DNA from: Deltaproteobacteria bacterium
Lineage (GTDB): Bacteria; Bdellovibrionota_B; Oligoflexia; Oligoflexales; Bog-1112
Reading direction: 5' to 3'
DNA length: 25,076 nt
NCBI GenBank assembly: GCA_016186945.1
Contig: JACPKR010000064.1
Location: forward strand, 1-25,076
Below the pieces are notes generated by a model. The model saw only the letters and a list, made by a program, of their open reading frames with translations. It ran no database searches and was not told the DNA's origin. The position numbers were made by a program, and so were the translations under genes. Of the stretch, positions 8,733 through 16,257 are shown in pieces. Numbering within the stretch: the stretch's first letter is position 1; each line of letters begins with the position of its first letter.

Positions 8733-10073
8733 TTAGGAATGGTAGGTGGAATCCGGGCGACCAATGCACTGATAGTGGAAACCCAATTGAATGAGCGTCT
8801 GTGGTTCGTATTGATTTCTCAGGTCAAATACGACCCTTTGTTTCATCAGCTGCCCTACTTTTTCCCAATTAGGCCAACGATACTCCGACCACTCTGTGAG
8901 AAGAACAAGGGCATCAGCACCTTCCAATGCCTGGTACGCATTTCGTGCGAATTGAATCCTTTCGTGATTGCCAAATTCATGTCGGAATCGTTCCATCGCT
9001 TGTGGGTCGTGCACCGCGATTTTGGCACCATGGGTGATCAGATCCTGGATAATTGTCTTAGCAGGGGCTTCTCGCACATCATCTGTCCCAGGTTTGAAAG
9101 CTAAGCCCCAGATTGCCACGGTTTTACCCTCAAGGTTTTTGAAATAGGAGCGAACTTTGTTCGCTGCGAACATCTTTTGCTGTTCGTTAACTTCCTGGGC
9201 TGCTTGAATGAGTTTCAGTTCAAAATCGTATTCTCTCGCGAAACTCATCAAGGCGCGTATATCCTTGGGAAAGCACGACCCGCCATAGCCAGGGCCTGCG
9301 TAAAGAAATTTCTTACCGATGCGCGGATCCATCCCGACACCCAAGCGTACCTGGTCAATGTTGACACCCATTTTTTCACAAAGGATAGACAGTTCGTTCA
9401 TGAAACTAATACGGGTGGCAAGCATTGCATTGGCTGTGTATTTGGTCATTTCACTTGCCCTGCGATCGACGAGGAGGAGCCTGCTCGGGTCATCGACAGT
9501 GAAAGGCCGGTACAATCGGCGTACTTCTTGTGCACCCTCGTTGTGTTTCAATCCGACCACAATACGGTCAGGCTTCATGAAATCTGCGATGGCTGTGCCT
9601 TCTTTCAAGAATTCTGGGTTGGAGGCAACAATGAGACGATGGGGAACCCCCCGTGAACGCAGTTGTTTCTGAATGGCGCCTTCCACTTTTTCACATGATC
9701 CAACGGGGACCGTGGATTTGACGATGATCAGCAAGTCTTTTTCAGCAAGACGGCCGATGGAGTCAGCTACTTCCATGACGTACTGAAGATCGGCCGCTCC
9801 GTCTTCCCCGGGAGGTGTGCCGACCGCAATAAAAACGACTTCAGAAGTTTTTAGAGCACCTGCCAAATCCGTTGTGAAAAAAAGCCGTTCATGTTCCTGA
9901 TTCTGGCGGATAAGTTTCTCGATACCGGGTTCGTAAATGGGAGAAATACCTTCCCTTAATTTGTCTATTTTCACCTTGTCAATATCGACACAGGTGACCT
10001 CATGACCGATTTCCGCGAGACAAACACCCGAGACTAAGCCCACATAACCGGATCCGACCATAGTTATCTGCAT
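8733..10073 (-). CDS. ugd: UDP-glucose 6-dehydrogenase
   Basis: This 446-residue cytosolic enzyme should oxidise UDP-glucose twice with NAD to give UDP-glucuronate. It starts with the NAD-binding motif GSGYVG (residues 7-12). The central domain contains E154 in SNPEFLKEG, K211 in EMTKYTANA, and the catalytic Cys267 in GPGYGGSCFPKD. The C-terminal UDP-binding domain has WGLAFKPGTDDVREAPA. The length matches bacterial Ugd proteins. The ATG at 10073 is preceded by GGAAAGAG. It lies upstream of uxs, which uses its product. Upstream, between it and the CCA enzyme gene, sits a truncated repeat A with a nested repeat C, so its promoter must be in or close to repeat sequence. Confidence 0.95.
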   Translation of the reverse strand: MQITMVGSGYVGLVSGVCLAEIGHEVTCVDIDKVKIDKLREGISPIYEPGIEKLIRQNQEHERLFFTTDLAGALKTSEVVFIAVGTPPGEDGAADLQYVMEVADSIGRLAEKDLLIIVKSTVPVGSCEKVEGAIQKQLRSRGVPHRLIVASNPEFLKEGTAIADFMKPDRIVVGLKHNEGAQEVRRLYRPFTVDDPSRLLLVDRRASEMTKYTANAMLATRISFMNELSILCEKMGVNIDQVRLGVGMDPRIGKKFLYAGPGYGGSCFPKDIRALMSFAREYDFELKLIQAAQEVNEQQKMFAANKVRSYFKNLEGKTVAIWGLAFKPGTDDVREAPAKTIIQDLITHGAKIAVHDPQAMERFRHEFGNHERIQFARNAYQALEGADALVLLTEWSEYRWPNWEKVGQLMKQRVVFDLRNQYEPQTLIQLGFHYQCIGRPDSTYHS

Positions 10074-10091
10074 ACGAACTCTTTCCAGTAG

Positions 10092-10206
10092 TTAAAGTTT
10101 TTTGGGGGGAAGCGTGGATGGGAACTTTGTCATCCCGCGGCTTGACCGCGGGATCCATTTTTCAAAAAAGGTCCTCTCCACAAATTCTTTTTCCCAAATG
10201 CTATAG
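10092..10206 (+). repeat. Repeat family A, copy 2 (truncated, with nested repeat C)
   Basis: This copy keeps only the right half of family A, from AAAGTTTTTTGGGGGG to CAAATGCTATA. The left half with its hairpin is missing. The second hairpin is interrupted by the 30-base repeat C at 10128-10157. It fills almost the whole gap between cca and ugd. Confidence 0.75.
10128..10157 (+). repeat. Repeat C (30-bp GC-rich palindromic unit)
   Basis: The unit starts TGTCATCCCGCGG and ends CCGCGGGATCCA. ATCCCGCGG and CCGCGGGAT form a 9-bp stem. It is identical to the two units at 14041-14125. It resembles REP-like GC-rich palindromes often seen in alphaproteobacterial genomes (from memory, not searched). 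Confidence 0.8.
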
Positions 10207-10207
10207 G

Positions 10208-11467
10208 CTACTTCTTGCTTTTGATTTTCGTCAAGCCCTCGCTTTTACTCTGCCACTCGCCGTTGAGGAATGAAAAACGAAGGTCTTCCAGCATTTTCCC
10301 CAAGGCTGGCCCGCCTTGTATACCAAGTTCTTTGATTAAGTCGCGGCCGTCGAGAGGAAAAGCGTTTCTTCGCCAACCGAAGTCCCTCTCGCTCCTGGCT
10401 ACTTGCTCGTTTTTTGCCTGAAGGAACAAGTCCGCGCGAAAGTACACCTTAAGAAATGGTACGGTTACAAGCAGATACGTTCCTGGCAATTTGCTTTCCT
10501 GATAATTGACAAAGAGAAGATGGTCAGCGACAGAGGGTCCGACCTTTGCGAGTGTCAGCGTTGCCGTCAACAGGGCGTGGTGCAAGGAAAGGTCCTTGTT
10601 ACTCGGCATAAGTGTGGGTGGCCAGTGTCCTTGCCTGGGGTCGGCGCATAAAACAAAAGCGGCAATACGAGCGGTCGCGCGAAACGGGGGCGGAACAATT
10701 TCCAGATGGTACACAAAATCCAGGGCTTCCTGAATTTGCGAAGGATTGAGCTTGGCAAGTTCCGGAAAAATGAAAACGAGCACGCCCGTCTTTAGCATAT
10801 CGGGCAGTGTGCTTTCGATAAATGAGCAGCTCAGGATTTCGGTCATCTCACGGGTAATCCGCTCCTTGCTAATTTTGGATAGATTGTCTTTTAAAGACTC
10901 GATTGCGGAAAGAGCGACCGTATCGGAACTTAGTCCAAAGCGGGCTTTGAAACGAAAAAAGCGGAGGATACGGAGGTAGTCTTCCTCAATTCGTTTCCGA
11001 GGGTCACCGACGAAGACCAAACGCCTTTCCTTCAAGTCTTGCTTGCCACCGAAATAGTCAAACAAAGTCCCTGCTCTGTCTTCCGACATGGCGTTGATTG
11101 TAAAATCGCGCCGACGGGCGTCAGCCTCAAAATCTTTCTGAAAAGCAACCTCGGCATGACGGCCAAAGGTCTTCACATCTTCTCGCAATGTTGTAACTTC
11201 GATAGGTCCGGAAGGCATGAGGGCCGTGATGGTCCCATGTTTTTTCCCATGCAGGAGCGTTTTTATTCGCGCAGCTCGAAAAATCTCTAAAATTTCATCC
11301 GGCGTCGCCGATGCTGCGAGGTCGTAATCCTGCGGTTCGATTCCCAGAAGCCGGTCGCGCACACACCCTCCGACAAGCCTGGCTTCGTGCTGATGTTTTT
11401 CCAGCAACTTGATGAGAAAATAGGCGTCTTTAAGCTTGGGAGGTGGTGTCATGCTTACCATAACCAT
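10208..11467 (-). CDS. cca: CCA tRNA nucleotidyltransferase (class II, PcnB/Cca family)
   Basis: This 419-residue protein belongs to the class II nucleotidyltransferase family that adds or repairs the CCA end of tRNAs or polyadenylates RNA. Motifs in order are LVGGCVRDRLLG (31-42), the metal-binding DYD (D47, D49), IEVTTLRED (about 89-97), ARRRDFTINAM (117-127), DYLRILRFFRF, and ERITREMTEI. A C-terminal PLDGRDLIKELG...GPALGKML completes a full-length protein. The DYD context and C-terminal motif favour CCA addition over poly(A) polymerase. Start choice is uncertain: three ATGs lie within 18 bases (11467, 11461, 11452) and none has a strong ribosome binding site. The first 15 bases are duplicated at 11867-11881. 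Confidence 0.85.
   Translation of the reverse strand: MVMVSMTPPPKLKDAYFLIKLLEKHQHEARLVGGCVRDRLLGIEPQDYDLAASATPDEILEIFRAARIKTLLHGKKHGTITALMPSGPIEVTTLREDVKTFGRHAEVAFQKDFEADARRRDFTINAMSEDRAGTLFDYFGGKQDLKERRLVFVGDPRKRIEEDYLRILRFFRFKARFGLSSDTVALSAIESLKDNLSKISKERITREMTEILSCSFIESTLPDMLKTGVLVFIFPELAKLNPSQIQEALDFVYHLEIVPPPFRATARIAAFVLCADPRQGHWPPTLMPSNKDLSLHHALLTATLTLAKVGPSVADHLLFVNYQESKLPGTYLLVTVPFLKVYFRADLFLQAKNEQVARSERDFGWRRNAFPLDGRDLIKELGIQGGPALGKMLEDLRFSFLNGEWQSKSEGLTKIKSKK
11453..11467 (+). repeat. 15-bp direct repeat, left copy (overlaps cca start)
   Basis: GCTTACCATAACCAT here is repeated exactly at 11867-11881. On the minus strand it reads ATGGTTATGGTAAGC, the first five codons (MVMVS) of the CCA enzyme. 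Confidence 0.8.
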
Positions 11468-11515
11468 CTCAGTGTCGGGGGAAAATAATCTTGCGGAGAA
11501 CTTACCTTTTCGATC

Positions 11516-11824
11516 CTAATAAGTTTTTTCAGCGGATAGGATCTCCAAGCAATCTTCAATAAAGTCTGTGGTGACATAGTTTACATCAAATTGGAACCAT
11601 TTTGTCATTTCAGATTTTTGGTTAACTGTCCAAATATTGATCATTTTGCCTCGTTCTTTCAAACTGGCAATCTGGTGGATGCGCAAGTGCTTCGTACCGA
11701 TACCAGAGAACCGTTCGGTCACTTCTCCATTCTTCAGCTGGCAGTTCTCACGGATCGTGTCGTAAGTCAGCTCACTCTCATTTTCACTCCTACTAGCTAG
11801 GGTATTTGATTTTGTTAGATTCAA
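11516..11824 (-). pseudogene. C-terminal remnant of a glycerophosphodiester phosphodiesterase (GDPD/UgpQ)
   Basis: The 102-codon ORF ends with INIWTVNQKSEMTKWFQFDV followed by NYVTTDFIEDCLEIL. This matches the end of GDPD proteins (vnvWTVN...m......GVd.iiTD.P). Those enzymes hydrolyse glycerophosphodiesters to glycerol-3-phosphate and an alcohol. Only about the last 60 residues look like GDPD. The catalytic N-terminal part (His and Glu/Asp motifs HRG and E.D) is missing, and the first 40 residues are unrelated. The TD-x-P proline is replaced. No good ribosome binding site is seen. I read it as a truncated, decaying gene. It lies between the two copies of a 15-bp direct repeat. Confidence 0.6.
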
Positions 11825-11866
11825 GGTAGCAAAAACTCAGTAAATTTCAATACATAACGAAAAGTC

Positions 11867-11881
11867 GCTTACCATAACCAT
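11867..11881 (+). repeat. 15-bp direct repeat, right copy
   Basis: Exact copy of 11453-11467. On the minus strand it begins a short ORF MVMVSDFSLCIEIY, sharing MVMVS with the CCA enzyme. Together the copies bracket 399 bases with the GDPD remnant. Confidence 0.8.
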
Positions 11882-11901
11882 ATTTTTAAAGTAGGAGACT
11901 G

Positions 11902-11942
11902 GTTAAACCCACCGTTTTAGAGTCGTAAACAGTGGGTTTAAC
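11902..11942. repeat. 41-base inverted repeat (hairpin)
   Basis: GTTAAACCCAC (11902-11912) pairs perfectly with GTGGGTTTAAC (11932-11942). After one mismatch, GTTT pairs with AAAC, giving a 15-bp interrupted stem and a nine-base loop. On the plus strand it is followed by seven A, not T, so it is not a standard terminator for plus-strand transcripts. On the minus strand the T run comes before it. Confidence 0.7.
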
Positions 11943-11953
11943 AAAAAAAGATC

Positions 11954-12021
11954 GCAAGGAGGTGGTTTTAAATGTTGCAAGGAGGTGGTTTGGAGGAAAC
12001 TGCGCAGCTGGTTCCTCCAAG
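11954..12021 (+). repeat. Repeat family B, copy 1 (core plus a 5' fragment)
   Basis: GCAAGGAGGTGGTTT occurs twice, at 11954 and 11977. The second occurrence continues into the B core, GGAGGAAACTGCGCAGCTGG then TTCCTCCAAGG, a mismatched hairpin. The right half of the element and its terminal inverted repeat are missing. It lies just upstream of typA. Confidence 0.75.
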
Positions 12022-12043
12022 GAATTGTGCTCTGCTTGCTTAA
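11972..12043 (+). CDS. Candidate 23-codon leader ORF upstream of typA
   Basis: ATG at 11972 opens an ORF of 23 codons (MLQGGGLEETAQLVPPRN, then CALLA) ending TAA at 12041-12043. It is preceded by AAGGAGGTG at 11956-11964 with seven bases of spacing, close to the ideal ribosome binding site. The whole ORF is repeat B sequence, and other B copies carry the same GQGGGLEETAQLVPPRN reading frame without such a start. It ends 51 bases before the typA start. It could be translated by accident of the repeat or act as a leader. Confidence 0.3.
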   Translation: MLQGGGLEETAQLVPPRNCALLA

Positions 12044-12094
12044 ATCGCCAAAATCAGATACGTTCTCCCCATCCACTTGACAATAGGAGCTACC

Positions 12095-13978
12095 TTGTCC
12101 GCTCAGTCCCGCACTGACATAAGAAATCTTTGTATTATCGCGCACGTAGACCATGGCAAAACCACTTTGATTGATGGGCTTTTACGCCAAACCGGTCTTT
12201 TTGCTTCTCATGAAGCCGTGATGGAACGTGTGATGGATTCCAACGAGCTAGAGCGTGAGAAGGGTATTACAATCACTGCCAAAAATGCGTCGATCAATGT
12301 CGACGGCGTCCGACTTAACCTTGTAGACACCCCGGGTCATGCCGATTTTGGGGGAGAGGTCGAGAGGATCCTGGGAGCGGTCGACGGGGCAGTCCTCCTT
12401 GTCGATGCTGTCGAAGGCCCCCTGCCACAAACCCGTTTTGTACTTGAAAACGCTCTTAAGCGGGGACACAAAATCATCCTTTGCATTAATAAAGTCGACC
12501 GCAAAGAGATTATGGAAGATCCTGCTCATATTCACAAAGTGATCGACCAGGTTTTCGAACTTTTCGTAGAGCTGGGGGGGACGGAAGAGCAATGCGACTT
12601 TCCGATCCTTTATGCATGCGCGCGTGAGGCATGGTGTACTACGAATTTTGATGAAATCCCAGCTCTCGTAAGGGGACAAAAAAAAGGTGACCTCCGCCCT
12701 TTACTTGACTCTATCCTTAACGTTTTACCTGCGCCCAAGATTGCACCTGAGGCTCCCCTTTGCATGCAGCTTTTCAACCTGGCCTGGTCAGATTTTGTGG
12801 GGCAGTTGGCCGTTGGGCGAATTATTGCGGGAAAGGTGCAAAAGCAGCAAAACATTTTTCGACTAAGTTACAACAACGAAGGGCAAATTGTCTCATCCCG
12901 GTTTGCCGTCACGAAGCTATTTCGCTATGAAGGACTTAAACAAGTAGAGGTTGAAGAATTGCAAGCGGGCGACATTGGCACCGTCGCCGGATGCAAGGAC
13001 GTCTTTATTGGTGACACATTTGCGGGAAGCCCCGACGTCACACCTTTTCCACGCATTAAAGTGGTCGAGCCAACTCTCAAGATGACTTTCACCATCAACA
13101 CTAGTCCTAACTCAGGTCGTGAGGGGGAAGCTGTTCAGTCCAGGAAACTTAAGGAGCGTTTGCTACGTGAATGCCGTTCCAACATCGCATTGGGTTTTGA
13201 AGATGGACCCACTCCCGATCAATTCTACCTTATGGGGCGGGGAGAACTGCAATTTGCAATCCTTATAGAGACCATGCGCCGGGAGGGCCTGGAATTCATG
13301 GTCGGACGCCCCGTTGTCATGTTTAAACAAGACGAAGACGGTCAGAAGGTGGAACCAGTCGAAAGAGCCGTCCTTGATCTTCCCGAACCATACAGTGGTG
13401 AAGTCACCCAGATGTTTCAGGAACGAAAGGGTTTACTTGCCTCCTACGAAGTCGGCAAAGGTGACAGAATCCGTCTTGAATTGGATATCCCTACACGAGG
13501 ACTTATAGGGATCCGCAGTCGCTATCTTACTGCGACACGAGGGGAGGGACTCTTTAGTTCAAAGCTAAAAGGGTACGAACCCTACAAAGGGGACATGCTT
13601 GTACGAAAAAACGGTACAATTGTTGCGGACCGAGCTGGTAAAACCACAGACTATGCCCTTAAATATGTGGAAGAGCGAGGGATCCTTTTCATCCACTCCG
13701 GGACGGAAGTCTATGAGGGAATGATTATTGGCGAATGCAACCGAGAGAACGATATAAATGTGAACCCTGTTAGACCCAAGAAACTCACCAACATGCGCAG
13801 TGTCTCATCTGACGGCCTCACCATCCTCGCAGGCATTCGAGAAATGTCTCTCGAACAGTGCATCGAGTGGATTGACGAGGATGAATGGATTGAGTGCACA
13901 CCGAAATCCATACGGCTTCGCAAGAAAGAACTGGCTGCCAATAAGCGATCTGTCGTCCGAACTTTGAAAAAGAAATAA
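12095..13978 (+). CDS. typA: Ribosome-associated GTPase TypA/BipA
   Basis: This 627-residue translational GTPase binds ribosomes and acts in large-subunit assembly and stress or cold adaptation in other bacteria. The G domain shows [10 protein letters not shown] (G1, 16-25), switch-region [21 protein letters not shown] (G3) and NKVDR (G4). It is followed by an EF-Tu-like domain 2, the EF-G-like domain and the TypA-specific C-terminal part ([31 protein letters not shown]). I start at TTG 12095, because GGAG (12086-12089) lies five bases before it. A TTG at 12077 would add six residues and has no ribosome binding site. It is slightly longer than E. coli TypA (607). Repeat B and a possible leader ORF lie upstream. 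Confidence 0.95.
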   Translation: MSAQSRTDIRNLCIIAHVDHGKTTLIDGLLRQTGLFASHEAVMERVMDSNELEREKGITITAKNASINVDGVRLNLVDTPGHADFGGEVERILGAVDGAVLLVDAVEGPLPQTRFVLENALKRGHKIILCINKVDRKEIMEDPAHIHKVIDQVFELFVELGGTEEQCDFPILYACAREAWCTTNFDEIPALVRGQKKGDLRPLLDSILNVLPAPKIAPEAPLCMQLFNLAWSDFVGQLAVGRIIAGKVQKQQNIFRLSYNNEGQIVSSRFAVTKLFRYEGLKQVEVEELQAGDIGTVAGCKDVFIGDTFAGSPDVTPFPRIKVVEPTLKMTFTINTSPNSGREGEAVQSRKLKERLLRECRSNIALGFEDGPTPDQFYLMGRGELQFAILIETMRREGLEFMVGRPVVMFKQDEDGQKVEPVERAVLDLPEPYSGEVTQMFQERKGLLASYEVGKGDRIRLELDIPTRGLIGIRSRYLTATRGEGLFSSKLKGYEPYKGDMLVRKNGTIVADRAGKTTDYALKYVEERGILFIHSGTEVYEGMIIGECNRENDINVNPVRPKKLTNMRSVSSDGLTILAGIREMSLEQCIEWIDEDEWIECTPKSIRLRKKELAANKRSVVRTLKKK

Positions 13979-13995
13979 ACACTACGTATTTTTTT

Positions 13996-14172
13996 CTATA
14001 TTGTCAGGATAATCAATTTTGGGAAAAACTTTTACGAGCCTGTCATCCCGCGGCTTGACCGCGGGATCCAACTTGTTCGAGGAAGGCTGCCTCTTTGGAT
14101 CCCGCGGTCAAGCCGCGGGATGACAGTGCAAAAAAGGTCCTCTCCACAAATTCTTTTTCCCAAATACTATAT
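13996..14172 (+). repeat. Repeat family A, copy 3 (interrupted by inverted repeat C pair)
   Basis: The left end TATATTGTCAGGATAATCAA and right end AAAAAAGGTCCTCTCC...CAAATACTATA match family A. The middle is replaced by the repeat C pair. It occupies most of the gap between typA and the ceramidase gene and may end typA transcription. Confidence 0.75.
14041..14125. repeat. Inverted pair of repeat C (30-bp perfect arms)
   Basis: The unit at 14041-14070 (TGTCATCCCGCGG...GGGATCCA) is followed, 25 bases later, by its exact reverse complement at 14096-14125. RNA or single-stranded DNA could fold into a 30-bp perfect stem. Each arm also folds alone into a 9-bp stem. The arms are identical to the single unit at 10128-10157. 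Confidence 0.85.
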
Positions 14173-14235
14173 ATAAAGCTTTAGACACAAACAAAGAAAC
14201 CGATAAGGGGTACCGTCCTTGCTTGGGAGCAGGTT

Positions 14236-16251
14236 ATGACGCAAAAATGGTGTCTGACGCTTTTTTTTCTTTTCCTCCTTTTTCTCACCGAAGCGGTCAA
14301 CGCTGATCCGCTCGAAAGGCCCTATTGCGACCAGGATTTTCTTGTCGGGCAGGGCATTTCCGACATCACAGGCCCACCTGCTGAAATTCCCATGATGGGC
14401 TATGGAATGATGGAGCAGACGACAGCAGGCATCCATATGAGGCTCAGGTCCCGAGCTTTTATATTGCAAAGCCTTTGTAATGAAAAACGAGTTGTTTTTG
14501 TCAGTGCTGACTTGGGCATGATTTTTCAAGCTGTCAAGACGGGAGTCTTGCAAAGACTTCGGGAGACGTTTGGAGACTTATACACGGATCAAAACATACT
14601 TCTGAGTGCTATACACACTCATAGCGGCCCAGGCGGATATTCTCACCATATATTGTACGATTTTACAATCAAGGGTTTTCATGCAAAAACCTACCAGGTT
14701 ATTGTCAATGGGATCTACAAATCCATCGTCAATGCGCATCATAATATTCAAAGATCCAAGCTCTTTCTTAATAAGGGCAAGCTTCAATTTGCTAGCATGA
14801 ACCGATCGCGGGCGGCTTATCTGATGAACCCCATGGACGAAAGGATGCGCTACCCCGACGATACGAATAAGGAAATGCTTCTGCTAAAATTTGTAGGCTT
14901 CAATGGAAAACCGATTGGGTTGGTCAATTGGTTTGCCGTGCATCCGACAAATGTGGGAAACGCTAACAGGTTAATCACCTCTGACAACAAGGGCTATGCT
15001 TCCTATCTTTTTGAAACCATGATGGGGAATCATTACGATTCGTCACCTGATGCCTTCGTTGCCGCGTTTGCACAAGCTGATGAGGGAGACGTGTCCCCCA
15101 ACCTGTGGGGTCCCCCAGACGGAACCAGCGATTATGAACACGCTCAAGCCATAGGAATTAAGCAGTTTGAAAAGGCGAAAGCTCTCTACGAATCCGCAAG
15201 TGTTCCCGTTAAAGGAACGATCGACTATCGCCATTCCTACGTGGATTTTTCGCATGTAACGGTAGAACCAGAATGGAGTGGTGAGGACATTGAAGTTCGC
15301 ACATGCCCAGCTGCTTTGGGTGCATCCTTCGCAGCAGGAAGTGTGGAAGACGGGCCTAGCCATCTTCCCATTTTTCGAGAAGGTATGGTGTCTCGTTCCA
15401 AGTGGTGGGACAGATTGCCTTGGCCTAATTTGCAAGAATGCCACAAAGAGAAAATCATTTTACTTCCTACGGGTCTCTCTCCAACGTCCCTATGGACGCA
15501 GAAAAGCATCCCCATTCAGATTGTTACAATCGGACCACTGGCCCTTGTGGCATTGCCCTTCGAGTGTACGACCATGTGCGGTCGACGCATTCGCGAAACA
15601 GTCGCGAAGGAACTACGGCCCGTCGGTATCACCGACGTAGTGATAGCTGGGCTATCGAATGCTTATGTCGGCTATATGACGACAAGAGAAGAGTATTCGC
15701 TCCAACATTACGAAGGCGGTTCGACCTATTTCGGTCCGTGGATGCTGGCCGCCTTTCAGCAGGAGGCGAGCAGAGTCGCCCGTGCTTTGAAAAACGACGA
15801 GCCAGTTGACCCGGGGCCAGAGCCTGAGGATCTAAGTACGCGGCAAAAGTCTTTCCACTTGGGAGTATGGTTCGATGAGACACCTCCCGGACAGGACTTC
15901 GGAGACGTCATCGAGGATACAAAAACAGATTACACACCCGGTCAAACTGCCCATGTTTCTTTTTGGGGTGCCCACCTCAATAACGAATTGTTCATAGAAA
16001 ACAGCTACCTCAAAATTCAATTGCTCACACCCGATGGCTGGATCGACGTGGCACACGATTGGGATCCTGAAACAACGATTACATGGAAGCGCAGGGGGGT
16101 CTCTTACTCGGAAATTTTAATCACTTGGGCAATTCCCCTCGGTGTATCCCCAGGAACCTATCGCATATTACACCAGGGATACTCTAAGGATTTCTGGACG
16201 AGGAGAACCTATCCTTACAGTGGCAGATCTCGGAGCTTTCTCGTCCACTAA
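14236..16251 (+). CDS. Secreted neutral ceramidase
   Basis: This 671-residue protein belongs to the neutral/alkaline ceramidase family, which splits ceramide into sphingosine and a fatty acid at a zinc site. It has a signal peptide (residues 1 to about 23, ending VNA/DPLE). Zinc and catalytic residues known from the Pseudomonas aeruginosa enzyme are visible: HTHSGPGG (H127/H129), NWFAVHPT (H236), the nucleophile Ser287 in DEGDVSPN, E443 in PFECTTMCGRR, and Y480 in NAYVGYMTT, 37 residues after E443 as in that enzyme. QHYEGGSTYFGP and a C-terminal beta-sandwich (about 560-671) complete a full-length protein. GGGAG lies six bases before the ATG. Bacterial ceramidases often act on host or environmental sphingolipids. 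It ends six bases before the convergent RMD1-like gene. Confidence 0.92.
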   Translation: MTQKWCLTLFFLFLLFLTEAVNADPLERPYCDQDFLVGQGISDITGPPAEIPMMGYGMMEQTTAGIHMRLRSRAFILQSLCNEKRVVFVSADLGMIFQAVKTGVLQRLRETFGDLYTDQNILLSAIHTHSGPGGYSHHILYDFTIKGFHAKTYQVIVNGIYKSIVNAHHNIQRSKLFLNKGKLQFASMNRSRAAYLMNPMDERMRYPDDTNKEMLLLKFVGFNGKPIGLVNWFAVHPTNVGNANRLITSDNKGYASYLFETMMGNHYDSSPDAFVAAFAQADEGDVSPNLWGPPDGTSDYEHAQAIGIKQFEKAKALYESASVPVKGTIDYRHSYVDFSHVTVEPEWSGEDIEVRTCPAALGASFAAGSVEDGPSHLPIFREGMVSRSKWWDRLPWPNLQECHKEKIILLPTGLSPTSLWTQKSIPIQIVTIGPLALVALPFECTTMCGRRIRETVAKELRPVGITDVVIAGLSNAYVGYMTTREEYSLQHYEGGSTYFGPWMLAAFQQEASRVARALKNDEPVDPGPEPEDLSTRQKSFHLGVWFDETPPGQDFGDVIEDTKTDYTPGQTAHVSFWGAHLNNELFIENSYLKIQLLTPDGWIDVAHDWDPETTITWKRRGVSYSEILITWAIPLGVSPGTYRILHQGYSKDFWTRRTYPYSGRSRSFLVH

Positions 16252-16257
16252 GAAAAT

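Larger units (their letters stand above)
11468..12094. other. Gene-poor interval between cca and typA
   Basis: This 627-base interval holds a degenerate glycerophosphodiesterase fragment, the second copy of the 15-bp direct repeat, a 41-base hairpin, a repeat B copy and a 23-codon candidate leader ORF. Each is listed separately. I see no intact conventional gene. Confidence 0.6.

Noticed and set aside
11320-11350. GGTTCGATTCC resembling a tRNA T-arm
   Set aside because: It lies inside the cca coding sequence (encoding GIEPQ) and no acceptor or anticodon stem can be built around it.
12077-12094. Earlier TTG start for typA
   Set aside because: No ribosome binding site precedes it, while TTG 12095 has GGAG at the right distance.
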